Positions 1 through 13,150 of a stretch of DNA of 64,000 nt are shown piece by piece. Position numbers and translations under genes: made by a program. The notes below the pieces were generated by a model. The model was not told where the DNA came from. It did not search any database and saw only the letters and a program-made list of their open reading frames with translations. Origin of the DNA: Linyphia triangularis (taxonomy: Eukaryota > Arthropoda > Arachnida > Araneae > Linyphiidae); the NCBI GenBank assembly GCA_963978545.1, contig OZ021732.1, positions 24,066,688 to 24,130,687 of the forward strand, written 5' to 3'. How positions within the stretch are numbered: the first letter of the stretch is position 1; each line of letters opens with the position of its first letter.

Positions 1-309
1 ATATAGAAATATATAATCTCTTTTACATCTTCTAATGGGGTACTAGCTTAATAAGGTTAGCTCTATGGGTGTGTTTTAATAACCCGTTTTAAATTTTGCT
101 TTCTCAGATATTTAGAGAGAAAAGCTGACTACCTCACATAAGCATAAGGCGGGAAGTATTTATAGAATTTGTTGAAACAAATTGGAATTAATATATTTAC
201 AATGTAAGCAACAAATAAACATATTCTAATTAAGATTTCGTCTTAAAAACTCATATAATCGAAAACGATAGTACATTGTAATATTTTTTATAGTATTTAA
301 GACATTCAC

Positions 310-3300
310 CTTTTTCGGGGCTTCTTTGTCCTTCTTTTCCTTGGCCGCCTTATTTGAAACTGCTCCAACATTGGCGAAGTATGCAATTACCTTCTTTGTA
401 TTCTCAGTTTTACCAGCTCCAGATTCACCTCTGTAAAAGAAAGTAACTTATTACTGAAAATTTATATGGAAAACAAATGGCTGGAAATAATTTCAAATTT
501 CAATTTAGTGAAAGCAATATTATAATTGTATTCATGTTTTAAAATGCAATGCATATTTTTAAAATACTTCGTAACTAGAATATTATACTTTTAGTTCGGC
601 TTTCAGACATTACTTAAATAAAAAGCTATTTTGATTTAAGCCAAAATAATATGATTTCCGGATGAAGTATTTTGGACTTTTTAACGAATGTGTTTAGGAT
701 TTTGAAATCTGTAGTAAAAACTGAATCATAAAAGTGAAAATAAATAACAATATGCGAATTGTAAAAGTAATTAAATTAGGAGTTTTTTGTATTTAGTATT
801 GTACTAATGTATGGTTTTGTATTTAGGGGATTGTATTTCACGTAAAAAAGGAAACTAATTTTATTAGTTCTTCAAAACGAGCTTTAATTTTCAGTCTAAA
901 ATAACAAAATATATCAATATATATCAATAAAATATTAATGAACTTACGTGATCAACATAGACTGGTTTTCACGATCTAAAATAAAGAGGGGAAATGCAAA
1001 TTAATTACAAAGAAAATCAGTAAAACTTTTTTTATTGAAGTTGAGCATAATTCTAATTCTTCTACTGAAGACAAACAAAATAAATGCTATATGTTGGCAT
1101 TTTATGGTATACTTACTCTGTAACATGTCGTTGTAGGCTCCATCAGAAACGGCGAAAATATGAGGAGGCATTTCTCCGCGCCTTTTTCCTTTGTACATTT
1201 GTACTACACGATTTGTGTAGATGGGAAAACGTTTGTATGGATTGATAGCTACGCAGAACAGGCCAGAATAGGTCTGCGTACGAGAATTAAAAAAACAAAA
1301 TCAAATATCATAGATAAGTATTTTATAAATATAAAGTTTTGAATATTTATTTAATCCTTTCACTTCTTAAGCCGAAAAAATGCGTTTCTGACAAAAGAGC
1401 ATTGTGCCTGGCGCGTATATTTTTGGGAATAAAAGTCGCAACTATTTTACACAGCAAATATTACTTTTAAGAACTGAACTAAAAAAGATGATTCTTTATA
1501 TTTAACGGCAAGTAGCGCATGAAACTTTAATTTACATACCAGTATTTTTAAAAAAATAGTATATGATGAATCAAAATTAGAAAGTTATTTTGTAGTTCCC
1601 AGCTTATTTCTAAAAATCAGTAAAAAAATTATTCAACACAATGGAAAATTTTAAAAATATAATGGTTCACAGTGAAAGGATTAAATTATATTTTTAAAGG
1701 GGGCATTTTACTAAATACAAAATTTACTATTGTTTTTAAAATTACATATAAATATATTTTTAAATTTAATTTGAATCGAATTTATGGGTGCACATTTCAA
1801 ATAACAACAACAAACGAATTTTGGGTCAAAGTACTGCCTTAATAACAAAGAATGGTGCATGTATATTTTTGAAATTTATTATGCTTCTTTATGTTTCGAG
1901 TGTTTACTGCATTAAATTGAAGTTATACTTGCTTCTTATATGTACACTAAACTACTAATACTTTTTTTTATTATTTGAAATAATATTTCACCTTTTGATT
2001 ATTTTTCCTTGAGCGATTTTTTAGCATTACAATTTATAGTAAGATTCAGGAACAATAATATAATGCAAAGGACATTTTAATAGATTAATTAATAGGAAAA
2101 CATAAAACTTTCTGCCATTTTCTTAAAATTTTTGTTTTAAAAATAAGACATACTATGATTAGGCAGTAATAGTTTTCAAAAATATATCGATAGTTCATAA
2201 AAAATCATAGAAAATATAATGTAGAACTATAATTATTATATTTTGAATTTAAATTAGAAGAGACTGTTTTGGGAGTTACTCATGCAATACAATGTATTCT
2301 AAATACTTGAAAAATTCAAGATAGTTTTATTAATATACAGAAACATTTACACAGTGACTGTCATATGCGGTACTATTACGACTCTAACGGTCATCGCATT
2401 GCTTTAAATAAACCTTTAGTACCAAAAGGCTCCTAAACGTTTAAAAAGTTTCTATAAATGTGAGGGATTTATGTAAAATATAGCTTATATAATTTGATGC
2501 CAACTGCAGTAAATACCTTTAAAATTCCTTAAGTAATTTATTTAAAAGGTAATTTTAGCAATAAGAAACAGTAATAAAAAATTATAAAAGTGTTTAAATT
2601 TATTATAAAACTTCAGTCTTAATTACTTCTACATTATGGTTTAATTGTTCCCCTGAATTTTTCTACTTTAATCTTTTAAAAATAAATTTAAGTGTTCCCG
2701 TTTATTGTAGTTCTGAATTGGTAGTACGTAATATGCCAACTCTTCTTTTCGTTACAGCTGTTATTCAAAAAGGATAAAAATTTGCAAAAAATCAATAAAA
2801 AATAAAAAAAGCACATATAGGGCTTAAATATTTTTCAAATATGTTCATTTTTAAAATACATTCGAAGAACAAAAACTTCCAGAAGGAATTTCCGCAGTTA
2901 TTAAAAAATATGCACATTTACTATATCGTTAAAAAAAGGAACGAAATAATAAATGTTTGTTTTTATTTTTGTGAATACAAGGATTCTAATTCAAAAACAT
3001 ACAATTAATAACTATCTTCAAAACAAAAAATTACGCGAAATGGTTAAACAAAAAATCAAAATAAATACTAAAAAACGCATGCTTTTGGCATGATTAAAAA
3101 AGTAAAATAAAATGTCAAATTGTTAGTAAGCATACCCTCATGCAATACTTACATAGATGAGTTTGGCATAATATCGCTCTTTTAAATTGTAAAGTACGCT
3201 AGGATCATTAAGGTATGTAAGATTAGACATGTCTTCAGTTTTCTCGTATTTGGGAGGGTTCACTTGTTGCAGTTGATCTTTTTTCGCTTGTTTCTAGTGG

Positions 3301-5498
3301 TCATAAGGGACAAAAGAATACATTAGAACAAAAGAAAGAAAGACATCGGGAAAGAAGACACTGTGGAATCAATTTCTGCTTCAAGAAATTTTTTACATTT
3401 TCGATGTTTCTTGATTATTCACATATATTGATGATTCCGTCATTGATAAGTTACTGTTCAGATAAGCTTGGATTGTGAAAATAAACCATGCTTGCGCAGT
3501 TGATGATACACAATGCCTTCTTTCTCGGCCACAGTGTGGCCACAAACATTACTTACATAAATGAGATTGCTATAATAACGATCTCTTAGATTATGCATGA
3601 CGCTGGCTTCGTTTAAGTATGTCAAAGACGACACGTCGTCGCATTTCTCAAACTTAGGCGGATTCACTTGTTGAAGCTGTTCCTTTTTCAAAGTTCTCTA
3701 CAGAAATATGCACATTATTCAATATTTGTTATATAAAAATAAGAAGAAAGCCACCATATAGGTTTTTTTTTTTTTAATTAATCGTGAGAATCTGTAATAA
3801 ATATAATTTCACAAGTAAAAGTCCTAAATCAGATATTTTTTTGTGTAAACTATTGCATCTTTATTTTTAAAATACAGATGTCAATAAATTTTTTATTGAA
3901 AGAGTAAAGGTTTGTGATAAAAAAATATTAATTTATTTTTGAAAATCATACTTTAAATGTTCTGGTACATATGGATACTGAATACAATTTTATAAAGACT
4001 AATGTTTTATCAAATAAGTACGAATCATGAAATGTGAACATATCCTTCAAACCCATTAACATCGCTAAAATTCCAGTTATTTTATCATTGGTGTTCTTTA
4101 AATTTTGTACCTATTTAAATTAGATGGTATATTATGAATAAAAAAAAAATTGTCTGAGTTATTTCAAACAAATAAGAATTTTATTTAGTTAACAAAAAAA
4201 CTGCAAAATAAATATTATAAATGGTGTATATTTAAAAGATTGTAAAGAGGAAAAACTGTTCCTTTCCTTCTATCGTCCTGTAATTACATCCAGTAGTGCA
4301 CGCTAGAAACCCAAAGTGAATTTAAATTACATCAATATACAACTCATTTACGATTCACTCCTAATTATGAACTTTAAATATAGGAGTTGACGATATTTGT
4401 GAAGAATTTTATTAGTATTTTTGAAAAACAAGTTGTGATAAATTATAATTTAAAATTTTAGAAAAGTGGTTTACTATCTATTAATTTATCTAAAAAAATG
4501 CTTAGGATTACATTGACTACACTTTATGTAACTAAAAATCTAACAGTTAACAGCAACTAATGTAATTCTGTAACGATAGTACGCTGCTTGGTATAAAATA
4601 TAGATACTAGATGTTCAGAGGTAAAGGGTTTAAACCAGTATTCAGTGTCTCTCAGGGATAGTAAATTAAAATTCGTTCACTCTAACCTAACGCGCACATG
4701 TGTACACAATATAAGTAAATGCTACAAATGGCCAATTTAAAGTCATAAGCACCTATCAATTAAATATTTGTGTATGAAAAACGTAAGTGTACGAATGCTT
4801 AAAATTACATATGTACGAGTGTGAAAATTTCACAGTACAACATGGTTTATTAAATTTTGTCAGCGTACTTTAATTTTCAAAAATTATTTGTTCCCACAGT
4901 GTGTGATTTATCCATAAATATAAGAATCGGGCTCGCTTCTATTTATTACCTAGAAGAATTCAACTCCTAACAAGTTCGATATTTGAAGACTAACTTGTTT
5001 CCTTCGCACCCATAGATTTTTGAAAATTGTCACGGCCTGGAGGGGGCCTTAGCGCTCGTTACTATCCAGTGTGGCCTTGATCAGACACTTACGAGCTTAA
5101 TTTATCTCCCTCCCCCCCCCTACTGTATTAGTGTATTATATAGTTATAAGTGATCATATAGTTGAGTGTAACATATGTTATGACATCTCACTGTGTGTGA
5201 ATTACCTCATCTCCCTTAACGTCCACCGTGCACATGTCTCCTTTAGTGGATATGATGTTCCCGAGCATGAATCCGTCCTTCTCGTCAGGAACCCACACCA
5301 TCTTCTTGCCATCGTAAGGCTTGGTTTGGTCCTTCCGCTTCTGCTCCAGAGACACGAACAGATACTCTGAAGGGTCGGGGTCATCGCTCTGCTCCTGCTG
5401 ATGGTGCCTCACCATGATTGAATTAGTTTACTTTATCGAGAAAAGCGAGAAAATGGTTCGAACGGCCGATCAGCAGAACGTTTCTCGAAGATTTCCTC
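310..5498 (-). CDS. Mhc: Muscle myosin heavy chain, 5' part of gene (exons 2-6, partial)
   Basis: This is the motor subunit of muscle thick filaments, a myosin II ATPase that pulls on actin. Read on the minus strand, the coding exons are 5206-5415 (ATG at 5415, 70 codons, preceded by UTR to an acceptor at 5498), 3557-3697 or 3153-3293 (alternative exon 3), 1117-1273, 948-975 and 310-430. All have GT-AG sites and phases that join without a break. The product starts with the N-terminal SH3-like region (motifs [16 protein letters not shown] and VNPPKFEK), continues into the motor core ([27 protein letters not shown]), then NQSMLIT and the P-loop GESGAGKT, followed by a lysine-rich loop 1. These match insect muscle Mhc closely. 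The gene continues past the left edge, because the next motor exon is not in bases 1-309. The upstream non-coding exon and promoter are not identified. The introns (431-947, 976-1116, 1274-3152, 3294-3556, 3698-5205) show no other features. Confidence 0.96.
948..975 (-). CDS. Mhc: Mhc 28-nt small exon
   Basis: This very short exon sits between acceptor ttttag and donor gtaagt. It supplies most of [10 protein letters not shown] just before the P-loop, with codons split across both junctions. It is required to join the exon ending at 1117 to the one starting at 430 in frame. The size and position match a 28-nt exon I recall in vertebrate sarcomeric myosin genes. Confidence 0.9.
3153..3293 (-). 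CDS. Mhc: Mhc alternative exon 3, second copy (3b)
   Basis: The exon is 141 nt, phase 0, with acceptor ccactag and donor gtaagt. It encodes [19 protein letters not shown] and RYYAKLIY. The RYYAKLIY ending is the form seen in many insect myosins, while copy 3a has RYYSNLIY. It lies 263 bases downstream of copy 3a in the direction of transcription. Confidence 0.92.
3557..3697 (-). CDS. Mhc: Mhc alternative exon 3, first copy (3a)
   Basis: The exon is 141 nt (47 codons), phase 0 at both ends, with acceptor ctgtag and donor gtaagt. It encodes the segment with [19 protein letters not shown] and RYYSNLIY. It is 30/47 identical in protein to the copy at 3153-3293, has the same length and phase, and both copies lie between the same flanking exons. 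Including both or neither would still keep the frame but would duplicate or delete a structural part of the motor. Mutually exclusive use is inferred, as known for Drosophila Mhc exons 3a/3b. Confidence 0.92.
5206..5498 (-). CDS. Mhc: Mhc first coding exon with 5' UTR
   Basis: The start codon is at 5415-5413. It was chosen because the frame opens there and runs into the conserved [11 protein letters not shown] block, and the reading ends at GAG before the donor gtaatt. Bases 5416-5498 are untranslated and begin after a good acceptor (tccctcgcag). At least one more upstream non-coding exon is therefore expected, as in other arthropod Mhc genes. The N terminus ([15 protein letters not shown]) is slightly longer and more histidine/glutamine-rich than the insect version. 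Confidence 0.93.
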
Positions 5499-6335
5499 CT
5501 GCGAGGGAAAAAAAAGACTTAACTCCTTAGTGGAACAATACAGAAGTAGTAATTATCCTCATAGTTAAATAGGATATGAATACAATTGAGTACAAATGCA
5601 TATTTTTACACCTTATAATTCATCCTCGAAAAACAAAGTTTTTATGAGAAGTCTTTTTGTACTTTAAATATAATTCCATAAAAAACAATTCAATTACATA
5701 GAAAGCTGTAATTATAAGGACGAATCACAAAGTGTAAAGATAAGCCTTTGCGTATGGTCTTTTGAGTTGAGGAGCACAGGAACAAATACATGTAAATCTG
5801 AATATGTGTAAAGTAGTAGAATGTGTTAAGTGTTACTTGGTTACATAAGTATATTTCAGAAAACTTTAAACGCAATTTTTAAAAGGTTTGAATAAATTTA
5901 CATAAAAAATATTGCTATTTGCATAAAAATGTCATTTTTCAAAATAAATTAATGGTATTTGCTCCGATGCTTCTCATTGGTGATGCCATAATACATTTAG
6001 TGTAAAGAAGGTATCAATTGCAAAACATTTTAAAGTGGGGTGGTGCAGTAAGAATGGCGTTAGGTGGTTTCCCTTTTTAAAGAAAAACAAAATGAACGCG
6101 CAATTTCAACCTGATATTTATTGAACAATTAGCCTCAAACAATTTCCATATTTTCAGAAAAGTTTTTCATCACCATTATAGGTTTAGTGCTCAGATCATT
6201 TCCACCGTATCGAGATGATTAGATGAGAGATGTAATTAATAAGATAAGCTTTTTTGTTTTTAGAATTGTTGTTTTGATTTGAACCTTCAAATACTTATGT
6301 CCTAGATTCTTGAACGAGTAAAATTATGTGTCATG

Positions 6336-6385
<50 letters not shown>

Positions 6386-9300
6386 GGGCAATGCTTATTA
6401 GATTATAAATATTTTTCACAAATCATAGAGTACTAAAATTCGATCGAGTTTCTTTTCTTTTTAATTTCTTTGATTCCGTACAGTGAGATTTGTATACTAG
6501 AAAATAACAATTGTTCTCCGATTGAGCTCAAGTTGAATAAACGCAACAAAAAATAAAATCTGAATTACAACTTAGCTAAGTTTTTAGTTTAGGATATTCA
6601 ATTTCAATATTAAAAAGGTAAAATTGAAATCAGTAACCAATACAGTTAAGTGATTTCTTTTGCTGTAAAAAAAAAAAAAACAGCATTCAATTTGTCTTAA
6701 ATGTACGTCGAATCAACAACTGATTCAAATAATAACACTGAAATAATTTGTAGAATTTATTTTCAGTATAATTCTCCAAATTTACAGCTAATGGAGGAAA
6801 TATAATCTAGTAAAATATAGAGTTAAATGGAAATTAATCTAGATATTCATCTTGCAACTTGTATTTCATATTAAGAAGTATACAGAAGAATATAATGTCG
6901 GAAATGTTTTATCAACATAATAATGACAAAATGATTTCAAATATCATTTCTGTGTTTTCAACTGAATTACTTAATTTGATTAATTATTGAACAATTCATA
7001 CAATTAACAAGCAATTGCACTAATAAAAAGTTCGATATTAAGACTTTGGTATCGCCAGATCCACCTCATAAATAACTAATTATCTGTAGTATTTTTCACT
7101 AATATATTAACTAGGTCATGAATTCTTTATTGAGAGGTTTCATAAAAAAGTATGCTGAGAAAATCTTTCTGAACGTTTTCTAGAAAATCTTTCTGAACGT
7201 TTTCTAGAAAATCAGACTATCGTTGTTTATCTAGGATACGCCATAAAGCTATCCAAACTTCAATTTATTCATATTGGTTAAGACTTGGAGACCTATCTTA
7301 ATAAACTAGTTATGTATTTACCTGTTTGGTCTCGTTGCTTAATTTTGAAATGAAGAAATTCTGGGCAATTGACATTTAACTTACATATTTATTTTGAAAA
7401 CCATTGCAACGGTGAGGGTTTACACATTAGCACGATGCTGGCACTAACTTTGTATAGTACATTAGAGTCGCAAAGAGTTGAGAAAATTAATTTAAAGCAT
7501 TCGATTTTAAAAAACTTGGTTATTTCCCTGGAATATGTTTTTATTATATCTCTTTACTTCTCATGCTTCAAATAAAGTTAAAATTAAACATATTAATATT
7601 AAAAATATTAATTAAAAATTCTTCGAATTAAATTTATTGACACATTTCTCTGTGCTAAAATATTAACTATTCACACAACATGAAATTATAAATAACATTT
7701 TAGGGGTTTTAAAGTTTTTACAATAATCGTAACGAAGTTTCAGAGAAATGTTTTATCAAAGGTTTTTAAGTTGAAATTATACATTTTAAAATTTTTAATT
7801 ATTTTAAAAATATACATACTTTGTCAATAAATTAAGCTGTTTGACGGTTGTAAAATCTTTGTCGATAGATTTTATAACCATAAAGAGTAAACCGTAATAA
7901 ATTATTGTCAATCAATATTAATAAGAATATTTTTAAACTTCTTTGTTACTTTAAAGTAAAACTTTCCGTATACTTATTTTTATGTGATTTCTTGAGAAGT
8001 ACAGTATTCAATTAAAACAAAATATAGATTATGAAGTTCAATTTTTGCACATAGTATATAAATTATCTTTCCATGATAACATAAAAATTATTTTTTGTTA
8101 AATATCTACCTAATCTAAAAATATTATTTGTAATTAATATCATTATTTAATTTCAAAAAATTAACCTACAAATTCATTTGGATAAAAAAGGAAGTTATTT
8201 GAATAATTTTGTATTTATTTCTCAATATTGCGCATATTGTATCACCCTTCACATCTTAATTTTTGTGACCACCAGATTTAATTCAAACTTGAATCCAGAA
8301 TTTTTTTCAGAAAATAGATAACATAATTTTGAATTTTTTTCAGCATCTTAAATCAACATTAATGCAGAATTCTAGCAGTTTTTATCAATGCGTCAAAGCT
8401 GAACAATTTATAAAACTATTACCTAAATTGTTTCACAACTATCCAATAATATTTTATCACAAAAAATGCTCAAAAATATTATGTTCAAAATTTTAAACTG
8501 AAATTTAAAGAATATGTATAATAGGCATGAATCACTAAATAAAATTAACTAATTAAATTAAATGTCTAACAATTTAGAAAAAAAGTGTATTGAAAGGTGG
8601 AAAGTTTTTGACAATTCTTATAGAAGAGTATTGAAAATGGAATTTATTCAAAGGAAAACTAAATTGTTTTTTTATGAATAATAGAGCAATAATGTAAAAT
8701 ATTCTTTCAATTTTGTGACTTCTTTCATTTAATAAGTTTTATTCTGATGATTAACTTTGAATAAGGCAATTTGGCATCAAAAGCCTGGTGCTGTTTCTCT
8801 TCAAATAACTTAAATGCAGTTTTACATTTAAAATATCAAATTGTACTGTGAAATCTCTTAAAAATCGATTTAAAAATAATCTAGAGAGCTAATCTGAAAA
8901 AGTTGTGAAATATTATTGGGCACTGTTTTGAACAGATAGCCTTGGTTTTTGGCCATAATGTAAAATCAACTAGAAGGTCACTTGAACGCTGACAGAGGAT
9001 AATCGGAGTAATAATTTATTGACTATTCGCAATGGAGTTCAGCTAATTCACTAATTATGTCTTACTGACCTCAATTAAATGAGATTTTATAGATTGTAAT
9101 AAATTAATTTCAACAAATTATTAGTTGCAAATATTAAAATTTAAAAAAAAAAAAAAAATTATATAATATTAAATCCCTGATGCTATTAAAAAATAAATTA
9201 ATTAGTTTTTAAATATTTTAAGAAGTATTACTAACTTCATTGAAATAAATTTGCGTACAAAATGAAAAAAAAAAAATCATGTTTAATTTTTCACGTTTTA

Positions 9301-12235
9301 AACGAACTATTTTATAGATAACGTGATCTTTGTGTGAGATAATTTTAACTGCTGATATTATTTTCAATATGCGAGACCATGATTATACCAATTTAGCAGA
9401 TTAGTTATCATAATTTTAGTTTTAAAGTATATAGTTATCTGATATATTTACTTGCAAATTAAAATGTAAGCTGGTTAAAGTAAAATGTTTTCTTACTTGA
9501 TGTGAATACGGTACTTGAAAATTTGAAATATCCAGATTGCTTCTAAAGTCAGTTGATAAAATAAAGGGGGGGGGGGGGATTATATACCTTTAATGTCATT
9601 AGTTGCAGTAAGTAGTTTAACAGAGCAAAAAAAAAAAAAAAAAAAAACCTTTTTAAGTTGATTATACATTTCCAGCTGTCAAAGTAGCTACTTAAATTGT
9701 CATCTAATTGCGTTACCTTCACCTGACTAAGACGAATGAGGCAGTATTGCATATTCGTTGCATTCTCTCTAAGATAGATGGATAGGAATTTATCGCGTCA
9801 GCAACAGAAGGATTTTTTTTTTTTTTTTTTTTTTAAACGTGGTCTTTCTGAGAGTTAACCTTTGTCATATAATTATATTAATGTTTTGAGGTGGTGATAA
9901 AAGAGGAAGTATAGGTAACAAAGGATTAGCCAAGGCGCATGTCTCTACCACTCCCAATCCGTTACTGAGAAATGTAATAAGTTGCCACTTTTTGAGCAAC
10001 TTTCCGATACTAAACATTAATGCTATGAGGTTAATCACCACTCTTCTAGTGTAGGTAGAGTTTAGGGACATATTGTATATTACTGTTGGAATTAACTGCA
10101 CAATTCTATCATTCTATATTTTGCTACGGTTTTTTTTCTCCGATAAATAATAAATGAAATTTCGCAAATCTTACTCTTTAAGTAAATACACAAGTTTTTC
10201 TTTCTTACCATTGAATGCAAAAAACAGTTGGAATGAAGCATTTGCTTATTAAAACAGTCAGGCATATTTGCTACTTCTTTTTTATTGTTTAGTTAAAAGT
10301 TTCAAAAATTATGTAAGATTTTGAATAATTTTTGAGATTTTGAAAAGTTTTTAAATAATATTCTCATATTACGATTGAATAGTAATTAGTCATAGTTTTA
10401 AATGCATAATTTTATTTGTTAAGCAAACACGCAATATAAATCTTAAAAATTAAAAACGCTTTTCAGGTAATTCGGTAATTCGATCGAAATTTTGAAAACC
10501 TTTTAATAAGTACGTTAAGTTAAATATGAACGGACTTTAAAATATTTTTTTTTAGCAATTAAAAATATTATAGTTTTTATATAGAAATTTCTGAACTACA
10601 ATGGAAATCAAAAATATAAGTTCACTCTATATAAATTTATCAATTGCCAAGTTCTAACTGCTGAATGGTTTCTGTAAACTTATTTTAACTTCATCCGCTC
10701 ATTTGTGATCTACTAACTTGGGCAATTAATCAAGTGTTTAAATAAACTTTGTGGTAAGTAGACTACAGAGTTTTAATTTGCCCTTTTCATTGATATTAAT
10801 TATAATAAGTTTTATTTAGTTACAATCGCCTAGTAAAAATAGAAATAAAACCTAATAACTTAAATGAATCTGATTTTACCGATCTTTCATATTGGATTAA
10901 TTATTTATCTCAGTCTAAGGTAAGACACTACATTAACATAAAGAAATTGATTGTTGATAATTCTTAGTAACAAACTAATGATCTATATATATCCTTATGA
11001 AAATGAATAAATAACTTTCATTTCAACAATGATGTTTGGTGAAGTTGCGGTATTGGTTTGCGAATATGTTTAAAGTCTGATAAAAATGTTTAAAAGTGTT
11101 AGATTTTTAAATGAAATTTTATCAATATGTATTTTTTAAACAAATTGATTAATTAAAAAATTTGTTTGAATGATAAATTGAGTTTAATACATCATATTTC
11201 CTACAACATCATTATTGAAAAGCAAGTTGGGTGCGTAATGCGTTAAATTTGTATTTGAATTATTGCTATTTAATAAAAAATATATAAATATTTTGTAATA
11301 CTACATAATAATATTTAGTGTATTTAAGTTATAATTACTATGAAAATAAATATCATGTTTTTCTTTTTCTTTTTTAATAAGAACTGTGACATATTTTAAT
11401 TTTTGAATTGTGATAGGTTTCAAGCCACGTCTTAAACTGCTCTTTCTATACGTTCAAATGTTGATTCAGCATATTTCTTTCAACAATGTACAACCAGTTG
11501 TAAAGAAAGGAACCAGTAACTCTTAATAGGAAACAAATACTCATAAATAAGAAACAAATTTCTTAACGAAGAACGTCAACTTCAGATTGAATTTCAGGGC
11601 TACGCTGCCGAGCAAACTCCCCAATGAAATCATTGTTTGTAAGTACGTCATAGTATTTGTTCTTTGAAATAGAAACAAATGTTACTTCATCGCATTAAAC
11701 TCTATTCACTATTCATATCTTTTTATACTATCAATTCACAATAATACATGGAAATATAATACAAAAATCCTTTTGAACGTTTATCATTCTTCGTAAGTCT
11801 GTTCATTCCATGAAGGTAAAGTTGTAATTTTTAGCCCTAACTGTGAGCTCTGACTAGGTTGACCAACTTTAATGTGGATGGTCAAGTGTAGAAAGCAGTT
11901 ACAAGTACAGTTATCTTATAATTCGTTACTAAATATTTAAATGTAAAAAAATTACAAAATATTTTATTACATACACCAAGTATCACCAAACACAACAATT
12001 GCTCATTAATTTTTTTTTCTAAAATACGCTTTACTTAAGCTTAAAGCTTCATCTGACTATTCTGATACAAACCACTGTTTTACAATATATAATTTTTTTT
12101 TTCAAGCCACTTTTATCTTTTTAAGAAAATAAAATATTCTTTAATATATGTATTACGACCATATTTTTTTTTTTTTTTTTTACTCCACATAAAAACTTTC
12201 TATTGGCAATTTTTGCATTCATTTTAAGCATCTTC
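5499..12235. other. AT-rich region upstream of Mhc coding start, no gene seen
   Basis: It is probably the first Mhc intron or 5' flank. It holds a poly-A run ending in GGGGGG (6338-6388), a 24-base tandem duplication (7160-7207), a G run (about 9566-9578) and several A/T runs. Open frames are short and show no family resemblance. Confidence 0.6.
7160..7207. repeat. 24-bp tandem duplication
   Basis: AAAATCTTTCTGAACGTTTT plus CTAG is present twice in a row, and a third copy begins. Confidence 0.9.
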
Positions 12236-12435
12236 NNNNNNNNNNNNNNNNNNNNNNNNNNNNNNNNNNNNNNNNNNNNNNNNNNNNNNNNNNNNNNNNN
12301 NNNNNNNNNNNNNNNNNNNNNNNNNNNNNNNNNNNNNNNNNNNNNNNNNNNNNNNNNNNNNNNNNNNNNNNNNNNNNNNNNNNNNNNNNNNNNNNNNNNN
12401 NNNNNNNNNNNNNNNNNNNNNNNNNNNNNNNNNNN
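12236..12435. other. Assembly gap (200 N)
   Basis: Two hundred undetermined bases, probably a fixed-size scaffold gap. Nothing can be said about the true sequence or its length. Confidence 0.99.
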
Positions 12436-12599
12436 TCAAGTAGTTTCTCAATACACAAATTTAGACGAAAAATATATTTTCAAAAAAATAATCTACCGTC
12501 AAGTTTCTTAATTTCTATTAGAAGATAAAACGATTAAAGTAGTTGCAACTATAAAAAAATATATCTTTTTGCAATTTATAATAAAACAAAATATCCGAA

Positions 12600-13150
12600 C
12601 CCAGCAGGAACCACAATGAAAATCCACACACTACGAACAAAAGGGAGAAACCCCGTATATCCTATGGGATACCACCACGCACCGAACCCCACAAAATGCA
12701 CAAAAGCAACAGCAGAGAGAGATACACAACCAATGCACTTACGTCCGAAATCCGTTCTGTAAGTGAAAATAACCTAGAAGCACTTTTAAACGGTGCAACC
12801 AGATATGGCTCTCCATATGCGAAACTCTCGGCTCAAATTAGCTCCCTTCTGATTGGTCCAGACGGGCGCGTTTTAGGGGGATGGGGGCTTCTGCACGAGT
12901 TCGATACGTTCTCCCTACAAGATGAGTGGAAAGTCAAGATGCAGATCCCGAAGTTTAGGCCCAATGCCATTTTGGGCTACTATGAGTCTTCTCATGTATA
13001 GCATCTTCTTTGCTGTCTTTGGAAGGTTATGGGGGATCGGGGCAAATTAAAATTGTTAAATTGGTGTTTGAGTTAAGAGTGGGATGAGTATGGTTTGTTT
13101 GGGTTTATCCCCTTTTCGTGGGATTGGATGCACTGATGACAGGATTTCGG
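12600..13150 (-). promoter_or_regulatory. GC-elevated island, possible promoter on minus strand
   Basis: The composition is distinctly less AT-rich than the surroundings. On the minus strand the motifs in order are a CCAATCAG box (12849-12856), an E-box CATATG (near 12814), a CArG-like CCATATCTGG (12799-12808), a TATA-like TTTAAAAG (12783-12790), an initiator-like TCACTT (12761-12766) and a donor gtaagt (12737-12742). It lies about 7.3 kb upstream of the Mhc coding start in the right orientation. A plus-strand open frame here (12696-13001) shows no family resemblance. The promoter role is inference. Confidence 0.3.

Noticed and set aside
5131..5370. 79-codon plus-strand frame
   Set aside because: It is antisense to the well-supported first coding exon of Mhc.
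12203..12511. Open frames across the gap
   Set aside because: They consist of undetermined bases.
12743..12756. 14-base micro-exon between acceptor-like ttacag and donor gtaagt on the minus strand
   Set aside because: There is no coding link to Mhc and both signals can occur by chance. Noted only as part of the promoter-like island.
12696..13001. 101-codon plus-strand open frame
   Set aside because: No domain or family resemblance, no splice or promoter context on that strand. The raised GC of the island explains a longer open frame by chance.
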